DNA of 64,000 nucleotides. It comes from Coptis chinensis. Lineage: Eukaryota; Streptophyta; Magnoliopsida; Ranunculales; Ranunculaceae. The position numbers were made by a program, and so were the translations under genes. The notes under the pieces were generated by a model. It searched no databases and was not told the origin of the DNA. It saw nothing but the letters and a program-made list of their open reading frames with translations. Positions 1 through 12,128 of this stretch are shown in pieces. The DNA is taken from the NCBI GenBank assembly GCA_015680905.1, contig CM027378.1:3782001-3846000 (forward strand). Direction: 5' to 3'. Position 1 is the stretch's first letter; each line of letters starts with the position of its first letter.

Positions 1-795
1 CGATTTCTCGTTATTTATATAGTTTTTGAGGTTAGTTCAATGCATTTACATCAAATTTCCAATTTCCTATTAATTGTTCTTCAAAGTCAGTTCAATGCAT
101 TTGCATCCAATTTTCGATTTCCCGTTAATTATTCTTTGAGATTATTTTAATGCATTTGCATCTAATTTTTAGCTTCTCGTTTATTATTCGATAAGGTTGC
201 ATTTGCATCTAGTTTCCGATTTCCCGTTAATTATTGTTTGAGGTTAGTTCAATGAATTTGCATCCAGTTTTTGATTTTCTGTTAATTATTTCTTGAGGTT
301 AGTTTAATGCATTTGCATCCAGCTTATTTTTTTTAGATTAGTTCAATGCAGTTGCATCCGGTTTTCGATGTCCCATTAATTATTATTTAAGATTAGTTCT
401 ATGCATTTGGATCATGTTCCCAATTTATAATTAATTTTTCTTTGATGTTAGTTCAATGCAGTTGCATCCAGTTTCTGATTTTCCATTAATTTAATCATTG
501 AGGGTTAGTTCAATGCATTTTTAACCAGTTTTCGATTTCCCGACAATTATTTTTTTATGTTAATTCGATATATTTGCATCCAAGTTTTGATTTCCCGTTA
601 ATTATTCTTTAAGGTTAGTTTAATGTTGTTGTATCCATAGTCCAATTTCCCATTAATTACTTTTTAAGATTAGTTTAATGTTTGCATTTGCATCAAGTTT
701 CCGATTTTCCATTAAATATTATTTGAGGTTAGTTCGATGCATTTGCATTCGATTTTCGGTTTCCCATTAATTGTTCTTTGAACTTAGTTTTATGT
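1..795. repeat. Tandem array of about 60 bp units
   Basis: A degenerate direct repeat fills the start of the window. Each unit contains GCATTTGCATCCAGTTTTCG, then a TTTCCCGTTAATTATTCTTTG-like block, then AGGTTAGTTCAAT. I see about 13 units of roughly 55-65 bp, diverged by substitutions and small indels. The array is cut by the window edge, so its full length is unknown. No open reading frame runs through it. It could be a minisatellite in intergenic DNA or the repeat region of a decayed LTR element lying to the left. Confidence 0.85.
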
Positions 796-2287
<1,492 letters not shown>

Positions 2288-2870
2288 GGTGATTACATGC
2301 ACTGGAGGTACGTACTTTTCCTAAATTTCATAATTTGATTTTCATTTTATGGGTTTGAATTGTTTTTTTTTTTTTTTTTTTTTTTTGTTTATTTCATTTT
2401 CGTTAACTCATAGTTTTTCTATAATTCCAACTATTCACCGAGACGATGTAAAACCAACTATCCATTTTAAAGTGTTGCATAATGGTTTTCTCGTCCTCGA
2501 TCATATTTTAACACCTCGCATGTTATTGATTGAGATTGAAATCCTACTATTTTAGAGTATGTCAAATCCCATATTTTAACCAGTGAACTATGTAGTAATA
2601 TCCAATTCATACATATCATAACTTTCCGATCCGTTTTTAAATTCTTGTAAGCTATCAATTAAGAAATTAAAATACTAGTGAAAAAGCCTCATTGAACTGT
2701 TGATCATTTCTATAAGAAATTCTCAATAAACTTGTTATTTTTTATTTTTTATTTTGATTTTTTCGTAGACTTGTCTTTTAGTAAATTGCTTTAGAAAAAA
2801 TGGTAGAAACCTTAAATAATTTGCTACTTTTATTTTAGTATTTTAGATAGTCTAAATTTTTGGCATACAG

Positions 2871-3223
2871 TGTAATACCCCGGCCTGTGGGAATTTACTA
2901 AAACGCCTAGCCCGTGAAGCGAGATTGAAACAAGTACTTGGAAAGGTGCCTAGCCCGTGAGGCAAGGGTCGCCTCATGTATGAATTTTAGCATCTATTAA
3001 GTTGTTTGAGATCTAAGACATAAGTAATTCATCTGCCAAATCCCAACATAGAGATTGTTTTTCCGGATTTATGGATTCGTGGGAACTATGTAGTGAAGCT
3101 TGCTCATGCAAGAGTAGTCATAGGATGGGTGACCTCTTGAAAAATTGTTGTTGGTGTCAAAAAATCTCACACTGTAGTGACTATGTGGGAACAATCGATG
3201 TGTAGGATTTTTGATTCCTTACA
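2871..3223 (+). mobile_element. Candidate solo LTR of a 5S-bearing TRIM (Cassandra-like)
   Basis: A 353 bp unit starts TGTAATACCCCGG and ends TTCCTTACA, the TG...CA boundaries of an LTR. Its middle carries a stretch clearly like the 3' two thirds of plant 5S rRNA. Cassandra TRIM elements are the known plant LTR elements that carry 5S sequence inside the LTR, and their LTRs are of about this size. I see no primer binding site after the right end and no second LTR, so it would be a solo LTR. The flanks (TACAG left, TATCA right) do not make a clean target duplication. A run of about 25 A follows at 3237-3261, so a 5S-derived SINE is the main alternative. Confidence 0.5.
3062..3160 (+). other. 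5S rRNA-like sequence (not a functional 5S gene)
   Basis: The segment follows the order of 5S rRNA: CCGGAT, then GAACT near the middle, then AAGC-TGCT, then AGAGTAGT and the highly diagnostic TAGGATGGGTGACCTC. The 5' third of 5S is missing or unrecognisable, and the end is diverged. It lies inside a candidate retroelement LTR, so it is a derived promoter-like remnant rather than an rRNA gene. Confidence 0.7.
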
Positions 3224-3261
3224 TATCAACTTTGATAAAAAAAAAAAAAAAAAAAAAAAAA

Positions 3262-4962
3262 TGAAAATTTTGATTGAACTAAGTTCTTTATTTTAATTTT
3301 TGAAATATTGCTAAAAGCATTAATTAATTTGATATTATTGGAAAGTTATTTTTTAATTACCTAATTAAACCATTTACGAAATTAATAGAAAATTTTAACT
3401 ATCATTATTATTTGATTTAATAAATTAATGAAAATTTTTAATTACCAATTAAATCATTATTTATTGATTTGCTTAATTAATTGAAAATTTTAACTATCAT
3501 TATTTATTGATTTAATAAACAAAAGTTTTAATTACTATTAATTGATTTGCTAAATTAATGGGAAGTCTTAATTACCATCAAACTCCAACACAATAATCGA
3601 GGCCTTATATGTAATCCTAACCACCACTCAGCCCACCATAGGATGGAATCCCAGCCATGGGTTATAAAACTTCCCTCCCTCCCTTGTTATATTGATTTTA
3701 CGATTAGTTGACTTTTCTTTTTTCTTTTTTGTCCCAGTCACATGTGAGGTTAACAAATGTAGAAAGTAAATGTTCAGGCAACTCAATTCATTTTTTCCTT
3801 CGTTATTTCATTGTCTTTTTCTATAAAGAAACTTTGTTATGTTAAACTTCACCTAAGATTAGTGTGAAAACTATTCTTTGTGGAGTTTTAGGAAAATCGT
3901 TTTCGGTGAAAACTATTGTTTTTAGCAATTTAGTTTTTTTGTTTCCTATTTTTTCGTAATTAGCTATAGTGTTTAGAAAAAGTTGGAGAATTTGTGAAAC
4001 TCTAGATGTGATTGTTTCCTTCTTTATATCATATTTTTTTTTCATAATTAGTAATAGAGTTTAGAAAAAACTGAAGTCTATGTGAGTGCTCCAATTGTCT
4101 GATTTTTCCATATTAGTATTCTACTTTTTCGTACCTAGCCAAAAAAATTTACAAATATTGGAGATTCTGTGAATGCTCAAAAAATAGAGTCAAGAGGGTA
4201 CAACTATAATATATATCTAAGGATACTTTATATATACAAGTGTTACAAAGATGGCATCATCACCCTTGGTAATGAGCAACTTGTGCCAAAATATGAAGAA
4301 TTGGATCCATAGCCTACAAGGTTTATCTGAGATACGAATGTAGTTAGATATTTCAATATATACTAGCATTTTGGGCATGCTCTATGAGCGTGAAATTGAG
4401 AGTTGTCCAATTAACTAAGCCACAAAAGCAAGCCTAACAAAAGCCTAATTCATGTGGCAAGATTGATTTTACAAAAATTGCAACATAAACCCACTGAAAA
4501 TAAGCGCAACCAAATTGCAATCAAAGTCAGTAGTAAAAAGCCAATCGAATTCCAGCCCAACCGCAATTGTTGACCACTCTAGTTAGAGTTGAATATTACA
4601 TTTACATATTTACTCACATTCATGTCAAATACAACAAATTACAAATAAAAATCAGATCAGATTATTGTAAATAGAAATTATGAGCGAGCAAATTTGGAAA
4701 GCGAAAAATCCATATGGAAACAGAACTGTTCCAGGTGAAAAATAACAAGATTTCAAAGATGGGCACTTTTTTTTTGGCACTGAGGCTAGACATTTACTGA
4801 GCACCGAGAATCTGAACTAGTTTTATGGTCAATAATTTCAAGAAAATTATCATTCTCTATTACTGAAAACTGAAAGCCAATACCATAAACATTCTATACA
4901 ACAGCAAGAAACGGAAAGACCAATACATATAAATCTTCCCTGATGGCAACAGCTGCAAGTGC
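3262..4962. other. Intergenic DNA and 3' flank of the allene oxide synthase gene
   Basis: AT-rich DNA with no convincing coding region. The part nearest 4963 should contain the 3' untranslated region and polyadenylation site of the minus-strand gene. I could not place the poly(A) site with confidence. Confidence 0.45.
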
Positions 4963-6495
4963 CTAGAATGTAGCGCGTTTAAGGGAAGTCAAAGTAATCG
5001 CAGAACCTAATGCAGAAGTACCCACTTCAATAGCAAACGAATCATACCGGAGAAAAAACTCCACCAACAAAAGTCTAGAAACCAACACAACGAAATCTTT
5101 CCCAGGACACTGTTTATTACCCACCGTTGGATTCTCCGTTTCGGGTCCATTACTCCACACAACATACTTCAACAACTCCTCACCTTCTCCCACAAATCGG
5201 TCTGGCACGAACTCTTCACCATTCCCAAAAATTCGCGAATCTTTGGTCGCGAATGGTTGGAACCCAAACAACATTTCTCCTTTTTTCACTTCAAATGCTG
5301 CATCATGACTTTCTAAAACAAAATCTTGTTTCGCTTTTCCGTATTGTAACGGTACGGGTGGCTCAATCCGTAATGTCTCGTACACACATGATTTCATTAG
5401 TGGCATGTTTTCTATTGCTGACATAGATACTTTTCCGCCGTTAGACTTGATAGCGGATCTGATTTCTTCAGCTAATTTGCGTTGAAGTAGTGCTCCACCG
5501 CGCCCAACCCATTTAAGTAGGTTGGGAAAAAATATCTTCATTCCACCAAAAGTATTAAAACATGTACTAAACAAAATATTATGACAAGATTCATCTCTTT
5601 TGACCCCAAGTTTCTCACCTTCATCAAGAATCGGACCCGAAGATTCATAAAAGAAGTTGTAAAGCTTCTGATAATCAGACCTCACAATTATCGATGGAAG
5701 TCTGGATGTATGGAGAAGTGGATCCTCAACAGCCCAAGGTAGACCAAGAGAGAGTATAGGACTGAGCTGAAGAAGAAGCCATTTTTGTATAATACTAGGA
5801 CCATCCTCGCCGAGCTTTGTATCTGCAGGATTAGTCCCATAGAAGGCTTTTCCAAGAAAGTTAAAACAAGCTTGATCATTAAGATCATTATATGCCACTT
5901 TCCCATTTGAACTAAACTCGCTTTCAAGTTTCTCAAATAGCCCTAAGAAGATGTTGTGGAATTCAGGTATGAGTCTATCGCGACTAGATTTAAGGAGGAA
6001 GAATATAAGATTCTTGAGTTTAGCATGATTTGGTTCAGATGGATCAAGATATGAGAGAACCCGATAACCACCAGTGAGGTCTAGAGAAGGTGTGTATGTT
6101 CCAGTGAAGAGATCTTTCTTTTCGACTTTTGATAAATCGAAAAGAACTGGAAAGCTTTTAGCATCAAGAAGGACTATAACATTTGGGTTGGAAGCAATTG
6201 GAGGACCTGGTGGCATGTTTGCTCTGAATACAGTTGAATTGTATTTCTCAGCTCTAGATTTGAAGTACACATCTCTACCTTGAAAATAAAAGTAATCGAG
6301 ACGATCTTTATACGGACCGACAATAGGCAGACCGTAGTCGCCCGGGATTTTTCTAATAGGAAGTGATACGGATTTTGTCGTTGTTGGTACTGGAATTGAT
6401 GGAACTCCTGATAATGAAGATTGAATTGGCCGATTTTTTGAATATGTTTTGTTTGAATAACGAAGAGGGGAAACGGATAGAGAAGCTGAAGCCAT
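4963..6495 (-). CDS. AOS: Allene oxide synthase, CYP74A family
   Basis: A 510-residue intronless ORF. It dehydrates the 13-hydroperoxide of linolenic acid to an unstable allene oxide, the first committed step of jasmonate synthesis in plastids (EC 4.2.1.92). Residues 1-45 or so are Ser/Thr-rich and basic, as in a chloroplast transit peptide. The mature part opens with KIPGDYGLPIVGPYKDRLDY. FRANMPPGPP follows near residue 90, then KDLFTGTYTPS and GGYRVLSYLDPSEPNH. The I-helix region reads FNTFGGMKIFFPN near 315, the KETLR-equivalent is YETLR, and the heme loop is NKQCPGKDF with the Cys ligand. The C-terminus ends SLKRATF, as in AOS. CYP74 enzymes need no O2 or reductase. Length, transit peptide and the I-helix motif favour AOS over hydroperoxide lyase or divinyl ether synthase. 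There are no stops or frameshifts, so it is likely functional. Most AOS sequences I recall have Ala where this heme loop has Pro. Confidence 0.95.
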   Translation of the reverse strand: MASASLSVSPLRYSNKTYSKNRPIQSSLSGVPSIPVPTTTKSVSLPIRKIPGDYGLPIVGPYKDRLDYFYFQGRDVYFKSRAEKYNSTVFRANMPPGPPIASNPNVIVLLDAKSFPVLFDLSKVEKKDLFTGTYTPSLDLTGGYRVLSYLDPSEPNHAKLKNLIFFLLKSSRDRLIPEFHNIFLGLFEKLESEFSSNGKVAYNDLNDQACFNFLGKAFYGTNPADTKLGEDGPSIIQKWLLLQLSPILSLGLPWAVEDPLLHTSRLPSIIVRSDYQKLYNFFYESSGPILDEGEKLGVKRDESCHNILFSTCFNTFGGMKIFFPNLLKWVGRGGALLQRKLAEEIRSAIKSNGGKVSMSAIENMPLMKSCVYETLRIEPPVPLQYGKAKQDFVLESHDAAFEVKKGEMLFGFQPFATKDSRIFGNGEEFVPDRFVGEGEELLKYVVWSNGPETENPTVGNKQCPGKDFVVLVSRLLLVEFFLRYDSFAIEVGTSALGSAITLTSLKRATF

Positions 6496-6547
6496 TTTTT
6501 TGAGAGATCGGAGTTGTGAGTGGGACTTTTGTGTTCCCAGTGTGTCG

Positions 6548-6554
6548 TTTTATA
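6548..6554 (-). promoter_or_regulatory. TATA box of the allene oxide synthase gene
   Basis: TATAAAA reads on the minus strand about 53 bp upstream of the ATG. This implies a short 5' leader of roughly 20-30 nt. The position suits a plant core promoter. No start site was mapped. Confidence 0.6.
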
Positions 6555-6560
6555 CAGAAA

Positions 6561-7802
6561 GGGAAGGTAGTGGGGTGTCAATTTTCGGACAGTAATAATC
6601 TTTAATTGCATCCTTCAACTATGTTGCAATTATTTTAAGCTCCTCACTTACATTAAATTCAGCAGTCTGACATGTAGAGGAAGATATCCAATTTATCAAA
6701 CTGTCTGCAATATTACTTTTAGATATCGAATTGCCATTGCCGGTGTACAGAGATTATTACCGTTGGGTAAGGCAACTTACCAACCATGTGATTAGTAGAT
6801 GTAATTCTAACTCAAAAAAGGTTTAACATGAGAACGATTTTCAAAGCACGAGTGGAAATTCGGCTATGCTAAACAAAATTAGGAACTCTTGCTACACATT
6901 TCTCCAAGGTGTTGCTGCGTTGAACTTCAAGCAGGGCGGCTCTAGTTTCGGTGAGGCCTTAAGCGAAATTTAGAATTTGAGGCTTTTTTCCAAACCAAAT
7001 TTTAAGTTAATTACTTATTTTTTGTTTGCAATTCTACACTACACAATAAGGTTTTTTTTTTCTTAATAGAATTGAAATTTATACTTATTTTGATTAATTT
7101 GTTTCTTATAGAGTCTGATTAGACTTATCATTTATGGAGATATAGTATAGAAATGGAAAATTGAAAATTTAACCATTTGATATTTGAGGTATTTTCAGAA
7201 ATTTTTTTTAACATAAGAGAGGAGAGTTATTACATTTTATTAGAAGACTTGCATGGAATATATATTATATTTTGTAGTATCCAAAAATCTTTTAGTAAGA
7301 TTTATTGTCTATTTAGTAGAAATTTTATGTTAGGTATAGTACGATTTTTATAGAAATTTGAAACCTTTTTTCACTAGGCAATCGCCTAACTCGCCTGATA
7401 CGAGCCGACACTGACCTCAAGGTGATGCTAGAATAGATAATAATAGAATAACACAGCAGTGTTTTCCACACAAAATACAAAAGATGAAGTAATAGGTATT
7501 GACTTGTCATGGTCAAGAGATTAAGGAGGTGATTCTAATTGACTTGGACACTTGGTGCAAAGTATTGACGTCAAAAATGTTTCACCAATATGGGGAGGCA
7601 AGTGATAATGATAACTGCATCATCAATGTACAGTCCAAACTCCGAACAAGGAAGTCGTGAAATTATGCGTTTGTGACAGATTCTGGTTAGCAAAGGTGGC
7701 CCCGGACCATGCGTTTAATTATTTATTCATTATCAGAAATTTTGCACGTGGGCAATGAGACATTTCCAATCGAGTTTCACTTTTAAAAGCTGCACAGATG
7801 AA
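6561..7802. other. Upstream intergenic DNA of the allene oxide synthase gene
   Basis: AT-rich DNA that should contain the distal promoter of the minus-strand gene. I see no coding region or intact repeat ends. Confidence 0.4.
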
Positions 7803-7930
7803 AATGAGTACACATCTCGTATCTCGGCGCACATTTCGTATCTATACCACACACACATTTCGTATCTCGGCGCACCCACACATCTCGGAGCATACACATA
7901 AGTATCGAGGCACACACACACATCTCGGAT
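7803..7930. repeat. Short CACACA / ATCTCG-rich direct repeats
   Basis: Imperfect alternation of CACATCTCGTATCTCGGCGC and CACACACATTTCGTATC blocks over about 130 bp. No coding sense is evident. Confidence 0.6.
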
Positions 7931-8015
7931 TCGGATTAACGGCGAGATAACATGGTTACAGAGATGATCTCTGTACCCGGTTGTAGAGATCTCGAGTCCA
8001 AAATACATTGTCATC

Positions 8016-8815
8016 TCCTCTTGTCACCGTGCAAAATTTGACAAAAAAACTTGGACAAATCAATGTCGTCACGTTGTATGATTACTAATTAAATATATTG
8101 GCTATTTTTGCACGTGAGTATTGAACAATTCTTTTTTAAGGGAGTTTTGAAAATTAATGGTAGCTAGGTTGTGAAAATGATGATTAAGACTTAAGAGTGA
8201 AACACATTAACTTTCTGTTGATCAAAAATATAATCTATTCCAACCAGCTTAAAGCTAAGTTTCATAGAGAAAAAATAAATTAAAAAAAATACAGTTTTTT
8301 TTTTTTTTTTTTTTTGTGTGAAATTGGAAAGACAAATTGTATATTTGCTAAAAAAAAATACATCAATCCATGGAAAGTCAAGTAGAAGAGAGAAATCCTA
8401 GTTCAAATCAGAACGTCTCTAAGAATTAAAAGTTAGAACATAAACAAATAGTCTAAAAATATTGAACACCGTAACATCTACTGAGTACCTAAACATACAA
8501 GTTACAACCAAAGCCAATGGTGTGAAACAACAATTAATACTGATGGAAAACTCAGCAAAAACGGTTTATTCTTTGGTTGACTTGTTTATGAGTGACTTGT
8601 GGATGTGTAGGACCACACCACCACCTGCAATTGTTCCCTTGATCAACGTGTCAAGCTCCTCATCCCCTCTGCAGATGCATACCTTGGGGGTGATACACTT
8701 CTTCACTTTCAGATATTTGCTTGCATTGCCTGTTAACTCCAGTATTTATGCTGTAAGGTGCTTTAGTGTAGCTGCCGAGTTAACTGCAGCAATGGCCCCA
8801 ACTCGCCCATTTGAA
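8016..8815 (+). repeat. Duplicated host segment, copy 1
   Basis: Starting at TCCTCTTGTCACCGTGCAAA, this segment matches, in direct orientation, the sequence at 10241-10471 continued at 28952-29530. The second copy was split by an 18.5 kb retrotransposon. Copies agree over long stretches with scattered substitutions, so the duplication predates the insertion. Both carry the same H2A.Z pseudogene. Confidence 0.85.
8566..8812 (-). pseudogene. Histone H2A.Z pseudogene, copy 1
   Basis: Reading right to left, one frame gives a peptide aligned to the C-terminal two thirds of plant H2A.Z: GAIAAVNSAATLKHLTA, stop, [16 protein letters not shown], then [17 protein letters not shown], then [13 protein letters not shown] and a stop. 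H2A.Z normally reads [20 protein letters not shown] here, so the Glu codon has become TAA. The segment that should read RHLQLAIR is shortened to VCICR. There is no N-terminal half with the histone tail and no visible intron, so this is a processed or truncated relic. The family call is firm because [17 protein letters not shown] is diagnostic. Confidence 0.88.
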
Positions 8816-8845
8816 CCACCATCCTCTTGGAATGATAATGTTTAG

Positions 8846-10240
8846 TTTTCTTCTCCCAAACGCTCTACCTTTTTGAGCTAAAGATCAACTTTTATGTTAA
8901 TTTCATCACGACACAATACTAAGAGTACATTTGAATATTTAAAAAGTAATAATAAGTGTATTATTTTATTGTTTATGGCTATTAAGATCTTTAACATTTA
9001 TATATGAGTACAATATCTAATTACCAAATATGTAGCAATTCAAATCCACCAATGCCAAATATAATGGACTTGACACTTTCTATACAAGAAACAAGTTCAA
9101 CTAAAACACAAAATAAAAAAGCAACCAACATAATTATTTGACCAATAATTGTAAATGGATTTATTTATAGTTATAGTATTGTTTTCAGTGACCCAACGGT
9201 ATTTTTTTTTTCTTTTCAAGAATACATTCGACGGAACACTCATGTTGCAATGAATAATCATGCACATTCAAAAGATTTTAACTAATTTTTTCTATTTTTT
9301 TTTTCATAAAAATGAAACCATAACGAATCAAAATTGTGAAATTATGAACGAATTCAATGCAACAATTGAAATAAGGATAGAATTGGATAATCTTTTGCAA
9401 TTCAAGCAAGACTTATTTACCCTGAAAACTTGTAATAATAACATCAATCATGCAATTGTAAGTAGATTAGTAACGTACTGGATAGATAACTCATTTTTAT
9501 ACTTGTCCAAGTTGATTAATTAAATAACATACTTTTTTTCCTCAATATAGAGTCTATTAGAAGTATTATGAGAAACAAAATGCACTAACAAGTTAACATT
9601 AATAACTCTCGCACCCCAATTTGTTCTCAAAAATTTTGACATTGGTTGTTGCAATAGTAACTGACACTGCAACATAGTGTAATATGAATGTTGCAGTGCT
9701 AATTCATAGTAAAACATCCATGTTGCAGTAAAGCTGACAGTGCAACATTCATATTGCAGTGAGAATTGAGAGTGGTTGTTGCAGTTGTAATTGATACTGT
9801 GCAATAAAAAATAACATGCAAGTAAAATTAAACAACAAACATTAGCAATTAAGCCTCATGTTTATCTATGCAAGAAACAAGTTCAACTAAAGCACAAAAT
9901 AAAAACATAAACCAACATATTAGACTAATGTAAATGTATTCCCATTTTGTAGCGTTGATTTCAGTGCAACACGCACTCATGTTGCATTAGACCCAACACT
10001 CTCATCACTATCTCATTGTTGTAGTGTGGCGATAATCGAAACCGTGGAGTGTGAAGTTATAACTGGGATGAATGTTAATTAAAGGCAATGATTTTAAACA
10101 TATATATGAATATTAAGATTTAGTTTCTCACCTTCTTAGTAGTTGGTTGCGTTGTCATTTGTCTTGAATAGATCCCGGTTTTTGCTGCACAAAATTGATC
10201 GAATTGTCATTAATTTCTTCATTTCAGGTTTCCATTAATT
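8846..10240. other. Intergenic DNA between the two duplicated segments
   Basis: No gene recognised. A phrase near 9083 (ACAAGAAACAAGTTCAACTA) recurs near 9866, so the duplication may once have been larger. The stretch 9640-9800 is rich in TGTTGCAGT-like words spaced irregularly. Confidence 0.5.
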
Positions 10241-10471
10241 TCCTCTTGTCACCGTGCAAAATTTAACAAAAAATTTGGACAAATCAATGACGTCACGTTG
10301 TATGAATAGCAATTAAACATACTAGTTATTTTTGCACGTGAATATTAAACAATTTTTTTTAAGGGAATTTTGAAAATTAATGGTAGCTAGGTTGTGAAAA
10401 TGATGATTAAGACTTAATAGTGAAACACATTAACTTTTTCCTGTTGATCAAAAATATAATATATTATATAT
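10241..10471 (+). repeat. Duplicated host segment, copy 2, left part
   Basis: Direct repeat of 8016 to about 8236, ending ATCAAAAATATAAT plus a few extra TA bases. The retrotransposon LTR begins here, and the rest of the copy resumes at 28952. Confidence 0.85.
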
Positions 10472-10786
10472 TGTCTGTAATTACAACCTATAAGATTACT
10501 TGTATTGAGTCCTTACTCTTCTCTATCTCTCTCCCTCCCTCTCTGGTCTTTTCTTTCTCCTCTTTCTTTTTCACTCGTTTCTTTATATCCCTCTTTTTCT
10601 AACTACCCACTCGTGTAGTTCCTTGATCTCTTTCCATTCAGCGGTCGCTATCTCATCACGTGTCGCATCACCCCTTTTGCGGTTAGGGTTCCGCGGCCTT
10701 GATATGTTGCGTTATGTCTTCTCTTTACTACGCCTCTGGCCCACTTGCCACCCATAACCTCTTATGTCATGAATATGGCCCATACA
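10472..10786 (-). repeat. 3' LTR of the Tat element
   Basis: Matches 28639-28951 over its full length. The boundary at CCCATACA is followed inward by a purine-rich tract on the minus strand (GAGAGAGGGCATT), the expected polypurine primer site. Confidence 0.92.
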
Positions 10787-11357
10787 AATGCCCTCTCTCG
10801 GTCTCCTTGATAGTCTGCAGACAGACAATGGGACCGAGAACCAACTTTCCCTTTTTCCTTTTGCGGTATATCCCTTTTCATTTCTTGGCACGTGTTTTGT
10901 CTTTTTTTTTCCACGTGGGAATGATGCACGTGCATACAGACTACGTATAGCCTGTCTTTTCATTTTTTGAGGCCCCACGCGTCACCCTCCACCTGGTCCC
11001 TTTTTTGGTGATTACCTTTTTGCCCCTACCGCTTCGAATCCCGCTCAAATGTCTCTTCCCTCAAAACCCAACACTCTCATTTCTTTTTTTTTTTCAATTT
11101 CTCATTCCACTTGCTATTCTCTTCAACTTCCCACCTACTATTCTTCGTCTTCTTGGGAGCCTTCCAGCACCGCTCGAGTTCCTTCTTCACTCATTCCATA
11201 TCCCTTTGCCGCCTTGCAACTCAGGTTTGTCTCTTCCCCTTCTCAGCACCTTCATTTTGTATTCTTGCGATAATTCTCGACACTGTTCCACAATCTTTCC
11301 CCTTTCATAACTCGTACTTCACCGTTGCTTCAGTTTCCCCAACTTATTGAATTTATC

Positions 11358-12062
11358 ATGTCAGGATTGGAATCGGTGAACAAATCAGCCACCAAATCCG
11401 ATGGATCGGAGTCCTTCACACCCAAATCTAGCAATCATACCACTGATAGATCTGATTCCCCGACCTTTGCTTCAGTCAGTCCTGCCGTTGTACCCTCTAC
11501 TTCAGGGAGGAAGGCTACTCTTCCTTCCCCACCCTCGTACTATCGTAGACTTAACTTAGATACCGTAAAAGTTGCGTATGGCATCCTTGGCGATATGGTC
11601 TTAGAGCACGTGCCTAGCATCACCTATTTTTCTCATTTGGTAAAACCGTGGCCCGGTTGTCTCGTCGCTACTGTAGGACAGATAGCGGCTGGCTTACATT
11701 TTCCCTTGACTCTGCTTGATGCCGAGGTATGCAATCATTTCAATATTCCGCCCTGTCAAGGCATATGTAACTTCTGGCGTGTTATGTATGCCGCTAACCA
11801 CTACAATGAAACCCATACTCCTAAGATCCAACTCCGCGATGTAATTTCTCATTATTATATAAAGAAAATCACTAAGTTCAGTAGTGTAGGGTATCAATCC
11901 TTTTGTACTCGTCCGTGGAAGAAGTCTTTTATCCTCCGAATCACAACTTCTGACAAGGTGTGGCATTACTATCTATTGTATGTGTCCGAAAGTTTTATTT
12001 CCGCGGACCTTCCTTCCGAAGTTTCTCTAAGGCACCTCAGTTTCCTTCAAAGTGGTAAGTAA
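11358..12062 (+). CDS. Antisense ORF of the Tat element, 'putative gypsy type transposon' domain
   Basis: The ORF runs opposite to gag-pol, between integrase and the 3' LTR. ATG at 11358 opens a 234-residue frame with a Ser/Thr-rich N-terminus. A folded region follows containing VPSITYFSHLVKPWPGCL, AAGLHFPLTLLDAEVCNHF and a W/Y-rich end. Arrangement and motifs resemble the 'putative gypsy type transposon' family (Pfam PF04195, from memory), repeatedly found as extra ORFs in plant gypsy elements. A consensus donor GTAAGT at 12055 and an acceptor CCCAG at 12124-12128 suggest a 74 bp intron, so the frame may end by splicing rather than at the TAA at 12060-12062. Its function is unknown. The downstream exon carries stops, so the product is probably not made intact. 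Confidence 0.7.
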   Translation: MSGLESVNKSATKSDGSESFTPKSSNHTTDRSDSPTFASVSPAVVPSTSGRKATLPSPPSYYRRLNLDTVKVAYGILGDMVLEHVPSITYFSHLVKPWPGCLVATVGQIAAGLHFPLTLLDAEVCNHFNIPPCQGICNFWRVMYAANHYNETHTPKIQLRDVISHYYIKKITKFSSVGYQSFCTRPWKKSFILRITTSDKVWHYYLLYVSESFISADLPSEVSLRHLSFLQSGK

Positions 12063-12128
12063 AACATTCTGATCCGCATTGCTTATGTTTAGCCTTGTTT
12101 TTAACTTGTCCTTCCTTTTGTAACCCAG

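Noticed and set aside
3062-3160. Functional 5S rRNA gene
   Set aside because: The 5' third is missing, the 3' end is diverged, there is no tandem 5S context, and it is inside an LTR-like unit.
8462-8845. 127-codon plus ORF over the H2A.Z relic
   Set aside because: It is the complement of the H2A.Z pseudogene, whose minus-strand frame explains the composition.
10467-10471. Perfect target duplication for the Tat element
   Set aside because: Left TATAT and right TATTC do not match. The boundaries rest on the LTRs and the split H2A.Z segment instead.
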